Numbered from the stretch's first letter, positions 17,897-26,822 are shown. The stretch: 64,000 nt of DNA from Paenibacillus glycanilyticus NBRC 16618 (GCF_004000805.1 NZ_BILY01000029.1:1-64000); one strand, 5' to 3'. Numbers and translations: made by a program. The notes: a model not told the origin generated them from the letters alone.

Positions 17897-20055
17897 TCCT
17901 TCATCAGCCCCTTCTCCTGCTCCTCCAACAAATACTCGGCAAGAGGCTGAACCTTTACCGCGCTTGTCTTGAAATCCGGCATCTTGCAATTCGGATCCAG
18001 CAGAGCAGGGGTTGCCCGATTCACGTTCTGGGCATCTCCCCAATGCATTGGGATAAATAACGTATCCTCGCGAATATCCGAGGTCACCTTCGCGCGAACG
18101 ATAACCGTTCCCCTGACGGATTGCAGGCTGGCGAGCACGCCATCCTCAAGCCGGTATTTCCGCGCTGTCGACGGGTGAATCTCCAATATGTTTTCCACCT
18201 CGCGGGCAGCCAGGACGGGGCTTCTTCGCGTCTGCACTCCCGTTAGGTAATGGGACAGCATTCGGCCGTTTGTCATGTACAGCGGGTATTCATGATTAGG
18301 CTGCTCGGCCGGAGACTGACTGTCTACGGACTGGAATACGGCAAGCCCGTCCTGATGGGCGAATCGTTCTCCGAACAACCGCGGTGTTCCCGGATGGTCA
18401 AGAGAAGGGCATGGCCAATAGATTCCTTCCTCCTTGCGGAGCCTTTCGTACGTAATGCCGTAATAATCCGCAATGCCGCCGCGGCTTGCCATGCGTAGCT
18501 CATTAAAAATATCCTCCGCCTGGCGGAAGGTGAAATACTTTTCTTTGCCAAGCCAATAAGCCAAATCGCATAGAATCTGCCAGTCATGACGCGCTTCACC
18601 CGGAGCCGGACGGCCAGCCGGCCGCAGCAGAACCCTGCCCTCCAGATTCGTCATCGTTCCCTCATTCTCGAGATAGGACGTCACAGGCAGTACGATATCG
18701 GCGAGCTTTGCGGTTTCCGAGAGGAACATATCCGCAACAACAAGGAATTCCAACCGTTCCAGCGCTTCTTCCACCAGAACGGCGTTTGGGTTCGATACAA
18801 TCGGATTAGAGCCCATGACGAACAGCCCTCTTATATCCCGGCTATGAACAAGCTCCATCATCTCGTACGCGGATACTCCTTTGCCGGGAAGCTCTTCCGG
18901 TTCAATCCCCCATACGCGCGCTATATAAGCGCGGTCCTCGGGATTTTCGATCAATCGGTAGCCGGGCAGCTGATCCGCCTTTTGCCCATGCTCGCGTCCG
19001 CCTTGTCCGTTCCCTTGTCCGGTCACCGCGCCATAGCCGCAGCCTTCCCTGCCGATTTTGCCCGTGGCCAGAACCATGTTAAGAAAATTTCTTACGGCCA
19101 TATGCCCGTCCGCATGCTGCTCGACGCCGCGGGCTGTAAAGACCATTCCCGTACGCGCTTTGCCAAAGCTGATTGCCGCTTTGCGGATCAGCTCCAAGCT
19201 TACGCCGGTAATATCCGCCATTTCGCTAAGGTCCAGCGAATCCAGATGCTCCTTCACCTCGGCAAAGCCCTTTGTCCTGCTCTTGATAAAGGCTTCGTCA
19301 ATCAGCTTCTCGTCAAAAATAACCTTCAGCATGCCGTTCACCAGAGCCGCATCCATACCGGGCTTCACCTGCAGATGAACGTCGGCGATAGAAGCGGTGG
19401 CCGATACTCGGGGATCAATAACAATGATGATGGCCCCGTTTTCCTTCGCTCTCGTAAAATACGGCATCAGCGTCGGCTGGCATTCCGCGATGTTAGTCCC
19501 CGCCAAAATAATGCATTCGGCTAGCGGAATATCCGACAGCTTGTTTGTCAGGCCGCGGTCGATGCCGAAGGTTTTTACGCCCGCCGATGCCGCCGCCGAC
19601 ATGCAAAACCTGCCGTTATAATCAATATATTTGGTCTGCAGGGCTACCCGCGCGAACTTGCCCAGCAAATAAGCAGATTCGTTTGTAAGCGATCCGCCGC
19701 CGTACATACCAACGGCATGGGCGCCATGCTCCGCTTGCAATCCGGACAGCCGGCTGCTGACTGCCTCGAGAGCTTCTTCCCACGTCACCTGCGTCAGCTT
19801 GCCGTTTTTGCGAATCATCGGGTGAAGCAGCCTTTCCCTGCTGACCGCATGCTGATACGCGTTCATCCCTTTCACGCATAACCGGCCTTCCGAAGCTTTG
19901 TTCGGGATCGCCGTTACCTGATAGGTCGGCCGCCGTCCCGAACGGTCCTCCACAACCTCCATCTTGCATTGCACGCTGCAAAAGGGACATTGCGTGGCCA
20001 TCACTTGCCTCGCCTGCTCCACCGAGAATGTCATTGTTTCTACGTGCCGCTCCAT
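17893..20055 (-). CDS. nasC: Assimilatory nitrate reductase, catalytic subunit
   Basis: A molybdopterin oxidoreductase of 720 residues. The N-terminal 4Fe-4S motif is C23-x2-C26-x3-C30-x29-C60. NGRFCMSAA supplies Cys151, the expected Mo ligand of Nas/Nap-type nitrate reductases. GSNPIVSNPN and the C-terminal molybdopterin dinucleotide-binding domain (FIPMHWGDAQNVNRATP) are present. It reduces nitrate to nitrite in the cytosol using electrons from NasB. No twin-arginine signal is present, which excludes the periplasmic Nap form. The ATG at 20055 has GGCGGAG upstream; the gene overlaps the nasB end by 16 bases. Confidence 0.9.
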   Translation of the reverse strand: MERHVETMTFSVEQARQVMATQCPFCSVQCKMEVVEDRSGRRPTYQVTAIPNKASEGRLCVKGMNAYQHAVSRERLLHPMIRKNGKLTQVTWEEALEAVSSRLSGLQAEHGAHAVGMYGGGSLTNESAYLLGKFARVALQTKYIDYNGRFCMSAAASAGVKTFGIDRGLTNKLSDIPLAECIILAGTNIAECQPTLMPYFTRAKENGAIIIVIDPRVSATASIADVHLQVKPGMDAALVNGMLKVIFDEKLIDEAFIKSRTKGFAEVKEHLDSLDLSEMADITGVSLELIRKAAISFGKARTGMVFTARGVEQHADGHMAVRNFLNMVLATGKIGREGCGYGAVTGQGNGQGGREHGQKADQLPGYRLIENPEDRAYIARVWGIEPEELPGKGVSAYEMMELVHSRDIRGLFVMGSNPIVSNPNAVLVEEALERLEFLVVADMFLSETAKLADIVLPVTSYLENEGTMTNLEGRVLLRPAGRPAPGEARHDWQILCDLAYWLGKEKYFTFRQAEDIFNELRMASRGGIADYYGITYERLRKEEGIYWPCPSLDHPGTPRLFGERFAHQDGLAVFQSVDSQSPAEQPNHEYPLYMTNGRMLSHYLTGVQTRRSPVLAAREVENILEIHPSTARKYRLEDGVLASLQSVRGTVIVRAKVTSDIREDTLFIPMHWGDAQNVNRATPALLDPNCKMPDFKTSAVKVQPLAEYLLEEQEKGLMKE

Positions 20056-22076
20056 ACCATCTCCGCCCTTTCCGCCGCCTGCCACCGGCTGAGTAAATCT
20101 TCTTGCTCTCCGCGATCCAGAAGCTTTTCCCTAAGCGGCTGGAGGCCGATTCGCTCAAGCCATTTCCAAGGACGCTCCCCGTAATAAGCGGATTCCCGGT
20201 ACCATTGAACACAGGCTGCCGCCAGCTGCATGGCTTGCTCCTCGTCCGCCTCAACCGCAAGCAGCTGCGCTTGCTTGACCGGATGCTCCGAATGGCCTCC
20301 GACGTAAACCTCCCAGCCGGCAGGTACGGCGGCAAGCCCAAAATCCCGGACCAGGACGTCCGAAGGCTTCAAATAATGGGCAGACCGCTCGGTTTGCACC
20401 GGATAAGGCAGTTTGAGTTCCCGGGTATCCCATGATAACTCCTTGCGCTCATCGTCCAACAACGGGCTTACTGTCTTTTTGGATTCCTGGATCAATCCCA
20501 TATAATAAGGAATGGCGCCGCGGCAAACGACGCAGCCGTCTGCCTTGCTCCATCCAAGCTTTTCTCTTGCCTGCGCCGCGTTTGCGTACTCCCGTTTCGC
20601 AATTTCGGCTTTTACTTCTTCATGACCAAGCTCGGTACAGCCGCAGATTGGGACTACCTTTTTAGTTCCGCCTCCCGCTCCCGCCAGCACGCTTGCCAGC
20701 ACCGCGCCAACGAGCTGCTTACAGCCGCCGCACGAGCCGGATGCTTTTGTCTTATCCCGGATCTGCTCGACCGTCTGCAAATTGTCTTCCTGGATCGCGC
20801 ATGCGATAGCTCCCTTGCTGACGCCGTTGCACGAGCATACGGTCTGGTGATCGGCCATCGCAACAACAGCCTCATCGGCACCGCCGGATGCCCCCTCTGG
20901 CTTCTCAAGGAGTATCTTCGCATCCGTTTTCTTCTTTAAGTAATCAAGCAGCTTCATTCCTTCAGAGCTGTCCCCGTACAAGACGGCACCGGCTATTTTT
21001 CCGTTTCTGACGGTTACTTTCTTGTAGGTGCCCTGAAGACCGTTATATTGCTGCAGCGCCACCTCAACATCGCCTTGAATGTCTCCTGCCGAGAACACGT
21101 CCACCCCGGACACCTTCAGCATGGAATAAGGAATGGAGCCTTTGTACGGCCCGGTGTCCGTATCTGTAAGCACCTTGGCCAGCACTTTGCCCTGCTCGTA
21201 CAGCGGGGCGACCAATCCGTATACCGTCCCGTTATGCTCCGCGCATTCTCCAACCGCATAGATATGAGGCACGTTGGTCCGCATGTAATCGTCGACAAGA
21301 ATTGCCCGGTTCGTGGCAATTCCGCTGTTAACGGCTACCGTGATGTTGGGACTGATCCCTACAGCCAGGACAATTAGATCCGCCACGAGCTTGGTGCCGT
21401 CACTGAACAACAGCCCTTCCGCCCTTTTGCGGCCGATAATTTTCTCCGTCCGCTTCTCCATCCAGAACCGCATGCCCTGCTGCATTAGCTCCCGCTTCAG
21501 CATATCGGCCGACATCGCATCCAACTGCCTGTTCATCAGATAGGAGGCATTATGAACGACATGCACCTCCATGCCCAGGTTAAGCAGACCGCGCGCAGCT
21601 TCCAGCCCCAGCAAACCGCCACCGATAACCGCCGCTCTCCGGTAGGATTCCGAGGCTTCGATCATCGTCTCGCAATCTTTTATGTTGCGAAAGGCCGTTA
21701 CGCCAGATTTCTGAATACCCGAGATCGACGGGACAAAAGCCGAAGATCCCGTTGCCAATATAAGTTCATCGTAAGGCACCGTCTTGCCCGATTCCAGATA
21801 AATGCTTTTTCCAACCGCATCGATCCGCACAGCCTTCTCGCCCAGCAGCAGCCGGATCCCCCGCTTCTTATACCAGGCAAAGTCATTGATGGTTATATCC
21901 GAAATGGAGGTATCGCCCTGCAGCACTTTCGACAGCATAATCCGATTGTAGTTCGGATGCGGCTCATCCCCGATAATCGTGATTTCGAAGGCTCCGGGCG
22001 ATAACCGGTCTATCTCCTCTACGCATCTTACGCCTGCCATTCCATTGCCGATTACCGCTAGTTTCCTTGTCGTCAC
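20040..22076 (-). CDS. nasB: Assimilatory nitrate reductase, electron-transfer subunit (NasB-like flavoprotein)
   Basis: A protein of 678 residues. The N-terminal half is an FAD/NAD(P)H reductase (LAVIGNGMAGVRCVEE at the start, RAAVIGGGLLGLEAARGL near residue 150). A BFD-type [2Fe-2S] domain follows (CSCNGVSKGAI ... SGSCGGCKQLV), with more Cys motifs in CGCTELGH and CVVCRGAI. The C-terminus resembles part of a nitrite/sulfite reductase fold but is short, so it is not a full nitrite reductase. It passes electrons from NAD(P)H to NasC. The GTG start at 22076 overlaps the moeA stop by four bases and has GGAGG nine bases upstream. Confidence 0.87.
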   Translation of the reverse strand: MTTRKLAVIGNGMAGVRCVEEIDRLSPGAFEITIIGDEPHPNYNRIMLSKVLQGDTSISDITINDFAWYKKRGIRLLLGEKAVRIDAVGKSIYLESGKTVPYDELILATGSSAFVPSISGIQKSGVTAFRNIKDCETMIEASESYRRAAVIGGGLLGLEAARGLLNLGMEVHVVHNASYLMNRQLDAMSADMLKRELMQQGMRFWMEKRTEKIIGRKRAEGLLFSDGTKLVADLIVLAVGISPNITVAVNSGIATNRAILVDDYMRTNVPHIYAVGECAEHNGTVYGLVAPLYEQGKVLAKVLTDTDTGPYKGSIPYSMLKVSGVDVFSAGDIQGDVEVALQQYNGLQGTYKKVTVRNGKIAGAVLYGDSSEGMKLLDYLKKKTDAKILLEKPEGASGGADEAVVAMADHQTVCSCNGVSKGAIACAIQEDNLQTVEQIRDKTKASGSCGGCKQLVGAVLASVLAGAGGGTKKVVPICGCTELGHEEVKAEIAKREYANAAQAREKLGWSKADGCVVCRGAIPYYMGLIQESKKTVSPLLDDERKELSWDTRELKLPYPVQTERSAHYLKPSDVLVRDFGLAAVPAGWEVYVGGHSEHPVKQAQLLAVEADEEQAMQLAAACVQWYRESAYYGERPWKWLERIGLQPLREKLLDRGEQEDLLSRWQAAERAEMVWSGT

Positions 22077-23377
22077 AACGTTAATCCTCCGTTTGCCATA
22101 TGCGTTAGTAATAGAAAAGAAACGATTTCCCCTTTCGCCGCACCTCTTCCGCCCGCCGGGATTACGGCAATGGCGTTTGCTTCCGCGAATGCCGCAATAT
22201 TCCCCGATTTGTCGTTGGGCAGCGGTGAAATTCGCCATACCCCAAGCTCCATGGTTGCTATCGAGCGAATATATCGGGGATAAGGGCAAGGCTTGCCGAC
22301 CGAGTCCTCCAGCTTACCTTTTAACCACTGATTGCGGTAATTTTTCATTCCCTTGAGCCATTGAACGGCCGGCTTCACCAGCAGCTCAAGACCGGAATAA
22401 CAAGCGGACGGATTACCCGACAAACCAAGCAGCAGACAGCCCTCTTTTTTAAAAGCGGAGGTTGGGGTTCCCGGTCTCATCAGCACCTTCGTAAACATCG
22501 GCACAAAGCCGGCGCTGGCAGCGGACCGCTCAACGTAATCATGGTCACCGACCGATATCCCGCCTGTCGTTATAACTATATCGGCCTGCTCCGCGGCAAG
22601 CCTGATTTCATTAGCCAGAATGGCGGGATGATCCGGAACCGGCTTCCGGCGGGTGACTTGAGCGCCAAGCTGCTTCAGGAAAGCGTAAACTACAAGTCCG
22701 TTAGCGTCATAAATCCGGTTTGCGGAAAGCGCCGTACCCGGCTCCTGAAGCTCATCGCCAACCGGCAGAACAACGATCCTGGGCTTCACGCGCACAACCG
22801 CTTCAGCCTGCCCGTAAGAGGCCAGCACCGCCATTTCTTTTGCCCCTATCACGGTTCCTTTCACAAGAATCAGCTTGCCTGGGGCAAGATCCTCTCCGGC
22901 TTCCGCGATATGTCGGCCTGCCGGATGCGGACGGTCTATTCCGATCCACAGGGGCTTCCCGTCTTCTCCGTAAATGGGGGTAACCACTTCCTGCATGACA
23001 ACGGTATCGTAACGATGCGGCACGGGCGCACCCGTAAAAATCCGCACGGCATCCCTATCATTAACCGGCCGGTCTACGGTACACTCCTGAGCCCATTCCT
23101 TGGATGTGCCCGCCTTAACCTCCGCAATCACTTTAAGCATGACCTCACTGCCCGGACCGGCTTCAAGCAAGGTTTGAGAGCGTACGGCATACCCGTCCAT
23201 AGCAGCCCGGCGGAACGGCGGCATTGGAAACGGCGTAAAGAAATCTTCCGCCAGCACCCTGCCCACGCAATCCTCCAAGGGCAGCTTTTCGGTTCGAACG
23301 GGGGACGCTCCCCCGCACAAATGACGAAGCGCTTCTTCTACGGATACAACAAGCTGCTGCTTCTGCAAGGTAGTCAT
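22073..23377 (-). CDS. moeA: Molybdopterin molybdenumtransferase
   Basis: A MoeA-family enzyme of 434 residues that inserts molybdate into adenylylated molybdopterin. Family marks are FRRAAMDGYAVR near residue 60, RIFTGAPVP, VVLPVGDEL, RIYDANG, TTGGISVGDHDYV and LSGNPSACYSG. It is the first gene of the nitrate reductase operon, supplying cofactor ahead of the reductase subunits. The ATG at 23377 has GGAGG nine bases upstream. It is preceded by a leader with an ANTAR-type hairpin and a terminator. Confidence 0.93.
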   Translation of the reverse strand: MTTLQKQQLVVSVEEALRHLCGGASPVRTEKLPLEDCVGRVLAEDFFTPFPMPPFRRAAMDGYAVRSQTLLEAGPGSEVMLKVIAEVKAGTSKEWAQECTVDRPVNDRDAVRIFTGAPVPHRYDTVVMQEVVTPIYGEDGKPLWIGIDRPHPAGRHIAEAGEDLAPGKLILVKGTVIGAKEMAVLASYGQAEAVVRVKPRIVVLPVGDELQEPGTALSANRIYDANGLVVYAFLKQLGAQVTRRKPVPDHPAILANEIRLAAEQADIVITTGGISVGDHDYVERSAASAGFVPMFTKVLMRPGTPTSAFKKEGCLLLGLSGNPSACYSGLELLVKPAVQWLKGMKNYRNQWLKGKLEDSVGKPCPYPRYIRSIATMELGVWRISPLPNDKSGNIAAFAEANAIAVIPAGGRGAAKGEIVSFLLLTHMANGGLTL

Positions 23378-23410
23378 TAGACATTCCCTCCCCACCGCAC
23401 AAAATGAACA

Positions 23411-23488
23411 TAAAAAGCCCGTTTCCTATATAAATAAGGAAGCGGGCTCCGTTGCCAAGGTCGACAGCACATCGTTGTGCTGAACTTT
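23411..23488 (-). promoter_or_regulatory. ANTAR-type antitermination leader of the moeA-nas operon
   Basis: The first hairpin, CAGCAC-AACGAT-GTGCTG (23482-23465), has a perfect 6-bp stem and a hexaloop with A1 and G4. A second, weaker GGC-AACGGA-GCC hairpin (23456-23445) again has an A1/G4 hexaloop. Its 3' arm overlaps the 5' arm of the terminator (stem 23437-23448 with 23416-23427, then Us), so the two are mutually exclusive. This is the layout used by NasR/EutV-type ANTAR regulators to prevent termination. Confidence 0.75.
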
Positions 23489-23495
23489 TGTTTTG

Positions 23496-23535
23496 AGCAT
23501 AATGGAAGTTTATTTACATGTCAATATAAGTTACA
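23496..23535 (-). promoter_or_regulatory. Promoter of moeA-nas with overlapping TnrA/GlnR box
   Basis: The -35 TTGACA (23524-23519) and -10 TATGCT (23501-23496) are 17 bp apart. TGTCAATATAAGTTACA (23519-23535) matches TGTNAN7TNACA exactly and covers the -35 element. Confidence 0.85.
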
Positions 23536-23582
23536 TAAAAATATCGAATACCGCTTTGTTTTAAGAATATTTTAAAATTTGG

Positions 23583-23623
23583 TGTTAAGTTTATTGACAT
23601 GCATTTGACAATTCACCTATAAT
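23583..23623 (+). promoter_or_regulatory. Promoter of the nitrate transporter with overlapping TnrA/GlnR box
   Basis: The -35 TTGACA (23594-23599) and -10 TATAAT (23618-23623) are 18 bp apart. TGTTAAGTTTATTGACA (23583-23599) matches TGTNAN7TNACA exactly and overlaps the -35 element, mirroring the divergent promoter. Confidence 0.87.
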
Positions 23624-23629
23624 TCGAAT

Positions 23630-23733
23630 TGGGTTCACAATGATGTGACCGTACGATCCGGTGGGTACAATGCTGTACCGCCTTCGGCAAAGAGGCCGCT
23701 TCTGTCCGCAAGGGCAGTTTGCGGCCTTTTTTT
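23630..23733 (+). promoter_or_regulatory. ANTAR-type dual-hairpin antitermination leader of the nitrate transporter
   Basis: Two hairpins have hexaloops AATGAT (23639-23644, stem 23632-23638 with 23645-23650) and AATGCT (23669-23674, stem 23660-23668 with 23675-23682). Both loops have A at position 1 and G at position 4, the hallmark of ANTAR targets. A terminator follows: GGCCGC (23694-23699) with GCGGCC (23721-23726), an inner stem and seven Ts. Binding of an ANTAR protein should allow readthrough into the transporter gene. Confidence 0.85.
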
Positions 23734-23825
23734 AATGTTGAAATGAAACGAAAATCAGACTCTCGCCCCGGGAACGCGCGTCTGCAACCGAAAAACAGAA
23801 ATATATCCATTGGAGGGAATTGGTT

Positions 23826-25040
23826 ATGAGTAACCCTACGTCGTTCTGGAAAAGCGGTCATAAGCCTTCATTATTTAGCGCCTTTATGTATTTCGATATC
23901 AGCTTTATGATCTGGGTACTGATTGGGCCGCTTAGCGTCGTTATTATCGGAGATTATGATATGACGCCGGTTCAAAAAGCCAACCTCGTTGCCCTGCCGG
24001 TGCTTGGCGGCTCCATTCTCCGCCTTGTGTTCGGCTTCCTTACCGACTATATCGGACCAAAGAGAACCGGACAGCTCGGTATGCTGCTTACGATGATCCC
24101 TCTTGTATGGGGCTGGAAATTTGTTGATTCCCTGTCGGATCTGCATATCGTTGCTCTCATGCTTGGCGTCGCAGGCGCATCGTTTGCCGCTGCGCTTCCG
24201 CTTGCAAGCCGCTGGTATCCGCCTCAATATCAAGGTCTCGCCATGGGAATCGCCGGCGCGGGCAACAGCGGAACGGTCTTCTCCACCTTGTTCGCCAACC
24301 GGATCGCCCAGCATTTCGGCAGTTGGGAAGTGGTTTTTGGCCTTGCGCTTATTCCGATCGCAATCGCCTTCATCGTCTTTACGATCTTCGCGAAAGACAG
24401 CCCGAACCAGCCCGCTCCAAAAAAGCTGTCACAATACGCAAAAATATTGAAGCAGCGCGATACCTGGCTCTTCTGCATCATGTACGGCGTTACGTTTGGC
24501 GGCTTTGTTGGCCTATCCAACTACCTGACGATCTTCTTCAACACCCAATACGGCTTGTCTGCCGTCAAAGCAGCAGATTTCACTACGCTGTGCGTCATCG
24601 CTGGCAGCTTCTTTCGTCCGATAGGAGGGTACTTGTCCGATAAGCTTGGCGGCATTAAGGTTCTAATGATTTTGTATACGGGAGCGGCTGTTATGCTCGC
24701 AACGATTTCGAGTCTTCCGCCTCTCTATCTCGTGATTGGCCTGTTATTCGTAGGCATGATGTGTCTTGGCGCCGGCAACGGCTCCGTGTTCCAGCTCGTA
24801 CCGCAGCGGTTCGGCGACGAGATTGGACTGGTAACCGGGATCGTTGGCGCAGCCGGCGGACTTGGCGGATATGCTCTGCCGCTTATTCTAGGCAACCTGT
24901 ATCAGTCCACTGGCTCCTACACGCCGGGCTTCCTCATTTTGTGCGGCATAGCGCTGTTAAGCGTCATTATGCTTGCGATTGCCCAGCTGGACTGGAAGAA
25001 AACCTGGATCGGGGAAGGCGGCAAAGCACGCAGCGTGTAA
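23826..25040 (+). CDS. nasA: Nitrate/nitrite transporter, MFS (NarK/NasA type)
   Basis: A major facilitator of 404 residues with 12 predicted membrane segments. It has the family's GxxxDxxGxK-like loop (FGFLTDYIGPKRTGQ, near residue 65) and glycine-rich nitrate signatures (GIAGAGNSGTV and GIVGAAGGLGGYALP). It imports nitrate for the divergently encoded NasBC reductase. The ATG at 23826 has GGAGGG eight bases upstream. Initiation and elongation are both predicted to be controlled (nitrogen box at the promoter, ANTAR leader and terminator upstream). Confidence 0.9.
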   Translation: MSNPTSFWKSGHKPSLFSAFMYFDISFMIWVLIGPLSVVIIGDYDMTPVQKANLVALPVLGGSILRLVFGFLTDYIGPKRTGQLGMLLTMIPLVWGWKFVDSLSDLHIVALMLGVAGASFAAALPLASRWYPPQYQGLAMGIAGAGNSGTVFSTLFANRIAQHFGSWEVVFGLALIPIAIAFIVFTIFAKDSPNQPAPKKLSQYAKILKQRDTWLFCIMYGVTFGGFVGLSNYLTIFFNTQYGLSAVKAADFTTLCVIAGSFFRPIGGYLSDKLGGIKVLMILYTGAAVMLATISSLPPLYLVIGLLFVGMMCLGAGNGSVFQLVPQRFGDEIGLVTGIVGAAGGLGGYALPLILGNLYQSTGSYTPGFLILCGIALLSVIMLAIAQLDWKKTWIGEGGKARSV

Positions 25041-25137
25041 GATAGGACGCGCCAACATTTTGTCCGCTCCCGCATGAAAAATCTTTCCGTGAGGGTTATA
25101 ATGGGAGCAGGACGGAATAGGAAGAGGAGAATCACGC

Positions 25138-26127
25138 ATGCGCTTTATCGACAATCACAATATCACGGACCCGACGCTGAATCTGGCGCTCGAGGAATAT
25201 ATTTTACGTTCGCTGCCGGAAGACGAATATTTGCTGTTCTACATTAACGAGCCGTCTATCATTATCGGCAAGAATCAGAATACGGTTGAGGAAATTAACG
25301 CCGAATACGTCAACGAGAACGGCATCCATGTGGTGCGCAGGCTGTCGGGAGGCGGCGCGGTCTATCATGATCTCGGGAACCTCAGCTTCAGCTTCATCAT
25401 GAAGGATGACGGCAAGTCGTTCCACAACTTCAAGAAGTTCACGGAGCCCGTTGTCCGCGCATTGCGCAAGCTTGGCGTAGACGCGGAGCTGTCGGGACGC
25501 AACGACCTTCAGGTCGGCGAACGCAAAATTTCCGGCAACGCCCAATTTGCTACCAAAGGGAAAATGTTCAGCCACGGCACTCTTTTATTTGATTCGGAGA
25601 TTGAGAACGTCGTTTCGGCGCTTAAGGTTAATGCGGAGAAATACGTCTCGAAAGCAACCAAATCCATTCGGAGCCGCGTTGCCAACATCTCGGAATTTTT
25701 GAAAGAACCAATGACCATTCAGGAATTGAGACAATATTTGCTGGAGTCGATATTCGAAGGCGAGCCGGAAATTCCGGTTTACAAGCTGACTGAAGAGGAT
25801 TGGGCGAATGTCCGGAAGCTGGCTGACGAGCGTTACCGCAGCTGGGACTGGAATTACGGCCGCTCCCCTGCCTTTAACGTCCGTCAGACAAAGCGCATTG
25901 AAGGCGCGGGCACCTACGACATACGCCTGCAGGTGGAAGAAGGCAAAATCGTGGATGCCGCCGTATTTGGCGACTTCTTCGGCAGAGGCGAGACAAGCGA
26001 AGTGACTTCGAAGCTGATCGGCACGCGTTACGACGCGGAATCGCTCGGCAAGCTGCTGGATGAGATCGACGTGAACTTCTACTTCGGTCCGATTACGAAA
26101 GAGCAGCTGTTGTCGCTCATGCTGTAA
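25138..26127 (+). CDS. lplA: Lipoate-protein ligase
   Basis: A lipoate-protein ligase A-type enzyme of 329 residues that activates free lipoate with ATP and attaches it to E2/GcvH proteins. It has the BPL/LPL catalytic domain, with the RRLSGGGAVYHDLGNLSFSF motif, the catalytic Lys in ISGNAQF, and the C-terminal accessory domain. Closest in style to Bacillus LplJ. AGAGGAGA precedes the ATG. It is monocistronic, with its own terminator. Confidence 0.94.
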   Translation: MRFIDNHNITDPTLNLALEEYILRSLPEDEYLLFYINEPSIIIGKNQNTVEEINAEYVNENGIHVVRRLSGGGAVYHDLGNLSFSFIMKDDGKSFHNFKKFTEPVVRALRKLGVDAELSGRNDLQVGERKISGNAQFATKGKMFSHGTLLFDSEIENVVSALKVNAEKYVSKATKSIRSRVANISEFLKEPMTIQELRQYLLESIFEGEPEIPVYKLTEEDWANVRKLADERYRSWDWNYGRSPAFNVRQTKRIEGAGTYDIRLQVEEGKIVDAAVFGDFFGRGETSEVTSKLIGTRYDAESLGKLLDEIDVNFYFGPITKEQLLSLML

Positions 26128-26145
26128 TTAGGCTTCAAACTAAAC

Positions 26146-26186
26146 ACTCGGATGTGCTTGTCCTTGATAAGCGCATCCGAGTTTTT
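26146..26186 (+). terminator. lplA terminator
   Basis: ACTCGGATGTGC (26146-26157) pairs with GCGCATCCGAGT (26171-26182) through one G-U pair, followed by Ts. Confidence 0.82.
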
Positions 26187-26195
26187 AATTTTGTG

Positions 26196-26822
26196 CTATT
26201 TGTCTAACGTCCTATAGATCTTTTTGACTCTCTTTAACTGAGCGTCCGTGAGTTGCTGCTCTCTTGCACGCAGTACCTTCAGGAAAGCCTCCTTATTTAG
26301 AGCCGTCACGGCAAGAAGCACGCTTTCCGAATGCTGCGGCACTTCCTTGGGCCTGCAGCTTTCAAGATGGCGGAGCAGGATCGGAAAAATTAACTTGTTG
26401 TTGTCCTCGTTTGCTGCCGCTAATTTCGAAAGCGTAAGAACAGCCTTGTCCACGGTTATGACTGAACCTTCGTTCATGGCTTTCGCGATTTGACCGTAAT
26501 GCTCCATAATCGCTTCCGATGCCGCATCCGCAATGGTGCACAATGCCGTCATCCCGCCCCATACCAGCCGATTATCCGAACTGTCCAGCAGCTCGATAAA
26601 TCGTGCAGCGAATGGGCTTATCAGGTCCGGCCGAAGCTCGCCAATCTCATAGGCAACCTTGATGCAATCATGCCGAACCTTTTTATCCTTACCGGACAAA
26701 TTCTCGATGATAACTTGTATGCCGGCAAGATTTTCTTCGCTTGCCAGCCTTCGCGCAAGTTCAATATTAGGTTCCTCGTCATTACGGCCAAGCCGGGAAG
26801 CCAACACATTCACAACGGACAC
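26196..26822 (-). CDS. HEAT-like repeat protein
   Basis: An all-helical protein of 208 residues made of about five HEAT-like repeats (for example LIFPILLRHLESC and DKAVLTLSKLAAANED). Such proteins are usually protein-binding scaffolds; the function is unknown. The best start is GTG at 26822, with GAGAGGG five bases upstream and 29 bases after the LysE-family stop. Longer reading frames run into that gene. It is the last gene of a run from 28.8 kb to 26.2 kb on the minus strand. Confidence 0.75.
   Translation of the reverse strand: MSVVNVLASRLGRNDEEPNIELARRLASEENLAGIQVIIENLSGKDKKVRHDCIKVAYEIGELRPDLISPFAARFIELLDSSDNRLVWGGMTALCTIADAASEAIMEHYGQIAKAMNEGSVITVDKAVLTLSKLAAANEDNNKLIFPILLRHLESCRPKEVPQHSESVLLAVTALNKEAFLKVLRAREQQLTDAQLKRVKKIYRTLDK

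Noticed and set aside
17893-20055. Formate dehydrogenase as identity of the molybdopterin oxidoreductase
   Set aside because: The Mo ligand region NGRFCMSAA, the NasB-type partner, the nitrate transporter and the nitrogen boxes point to nitrate reductase.
25055-25115. Inverted repeat GTCCGCTCCC / GGGAGCAGGAC before lplA
   Set aside because: Imperfect, with a wide loop, no U-run and no recognisable regulator class; not reported as a feature.
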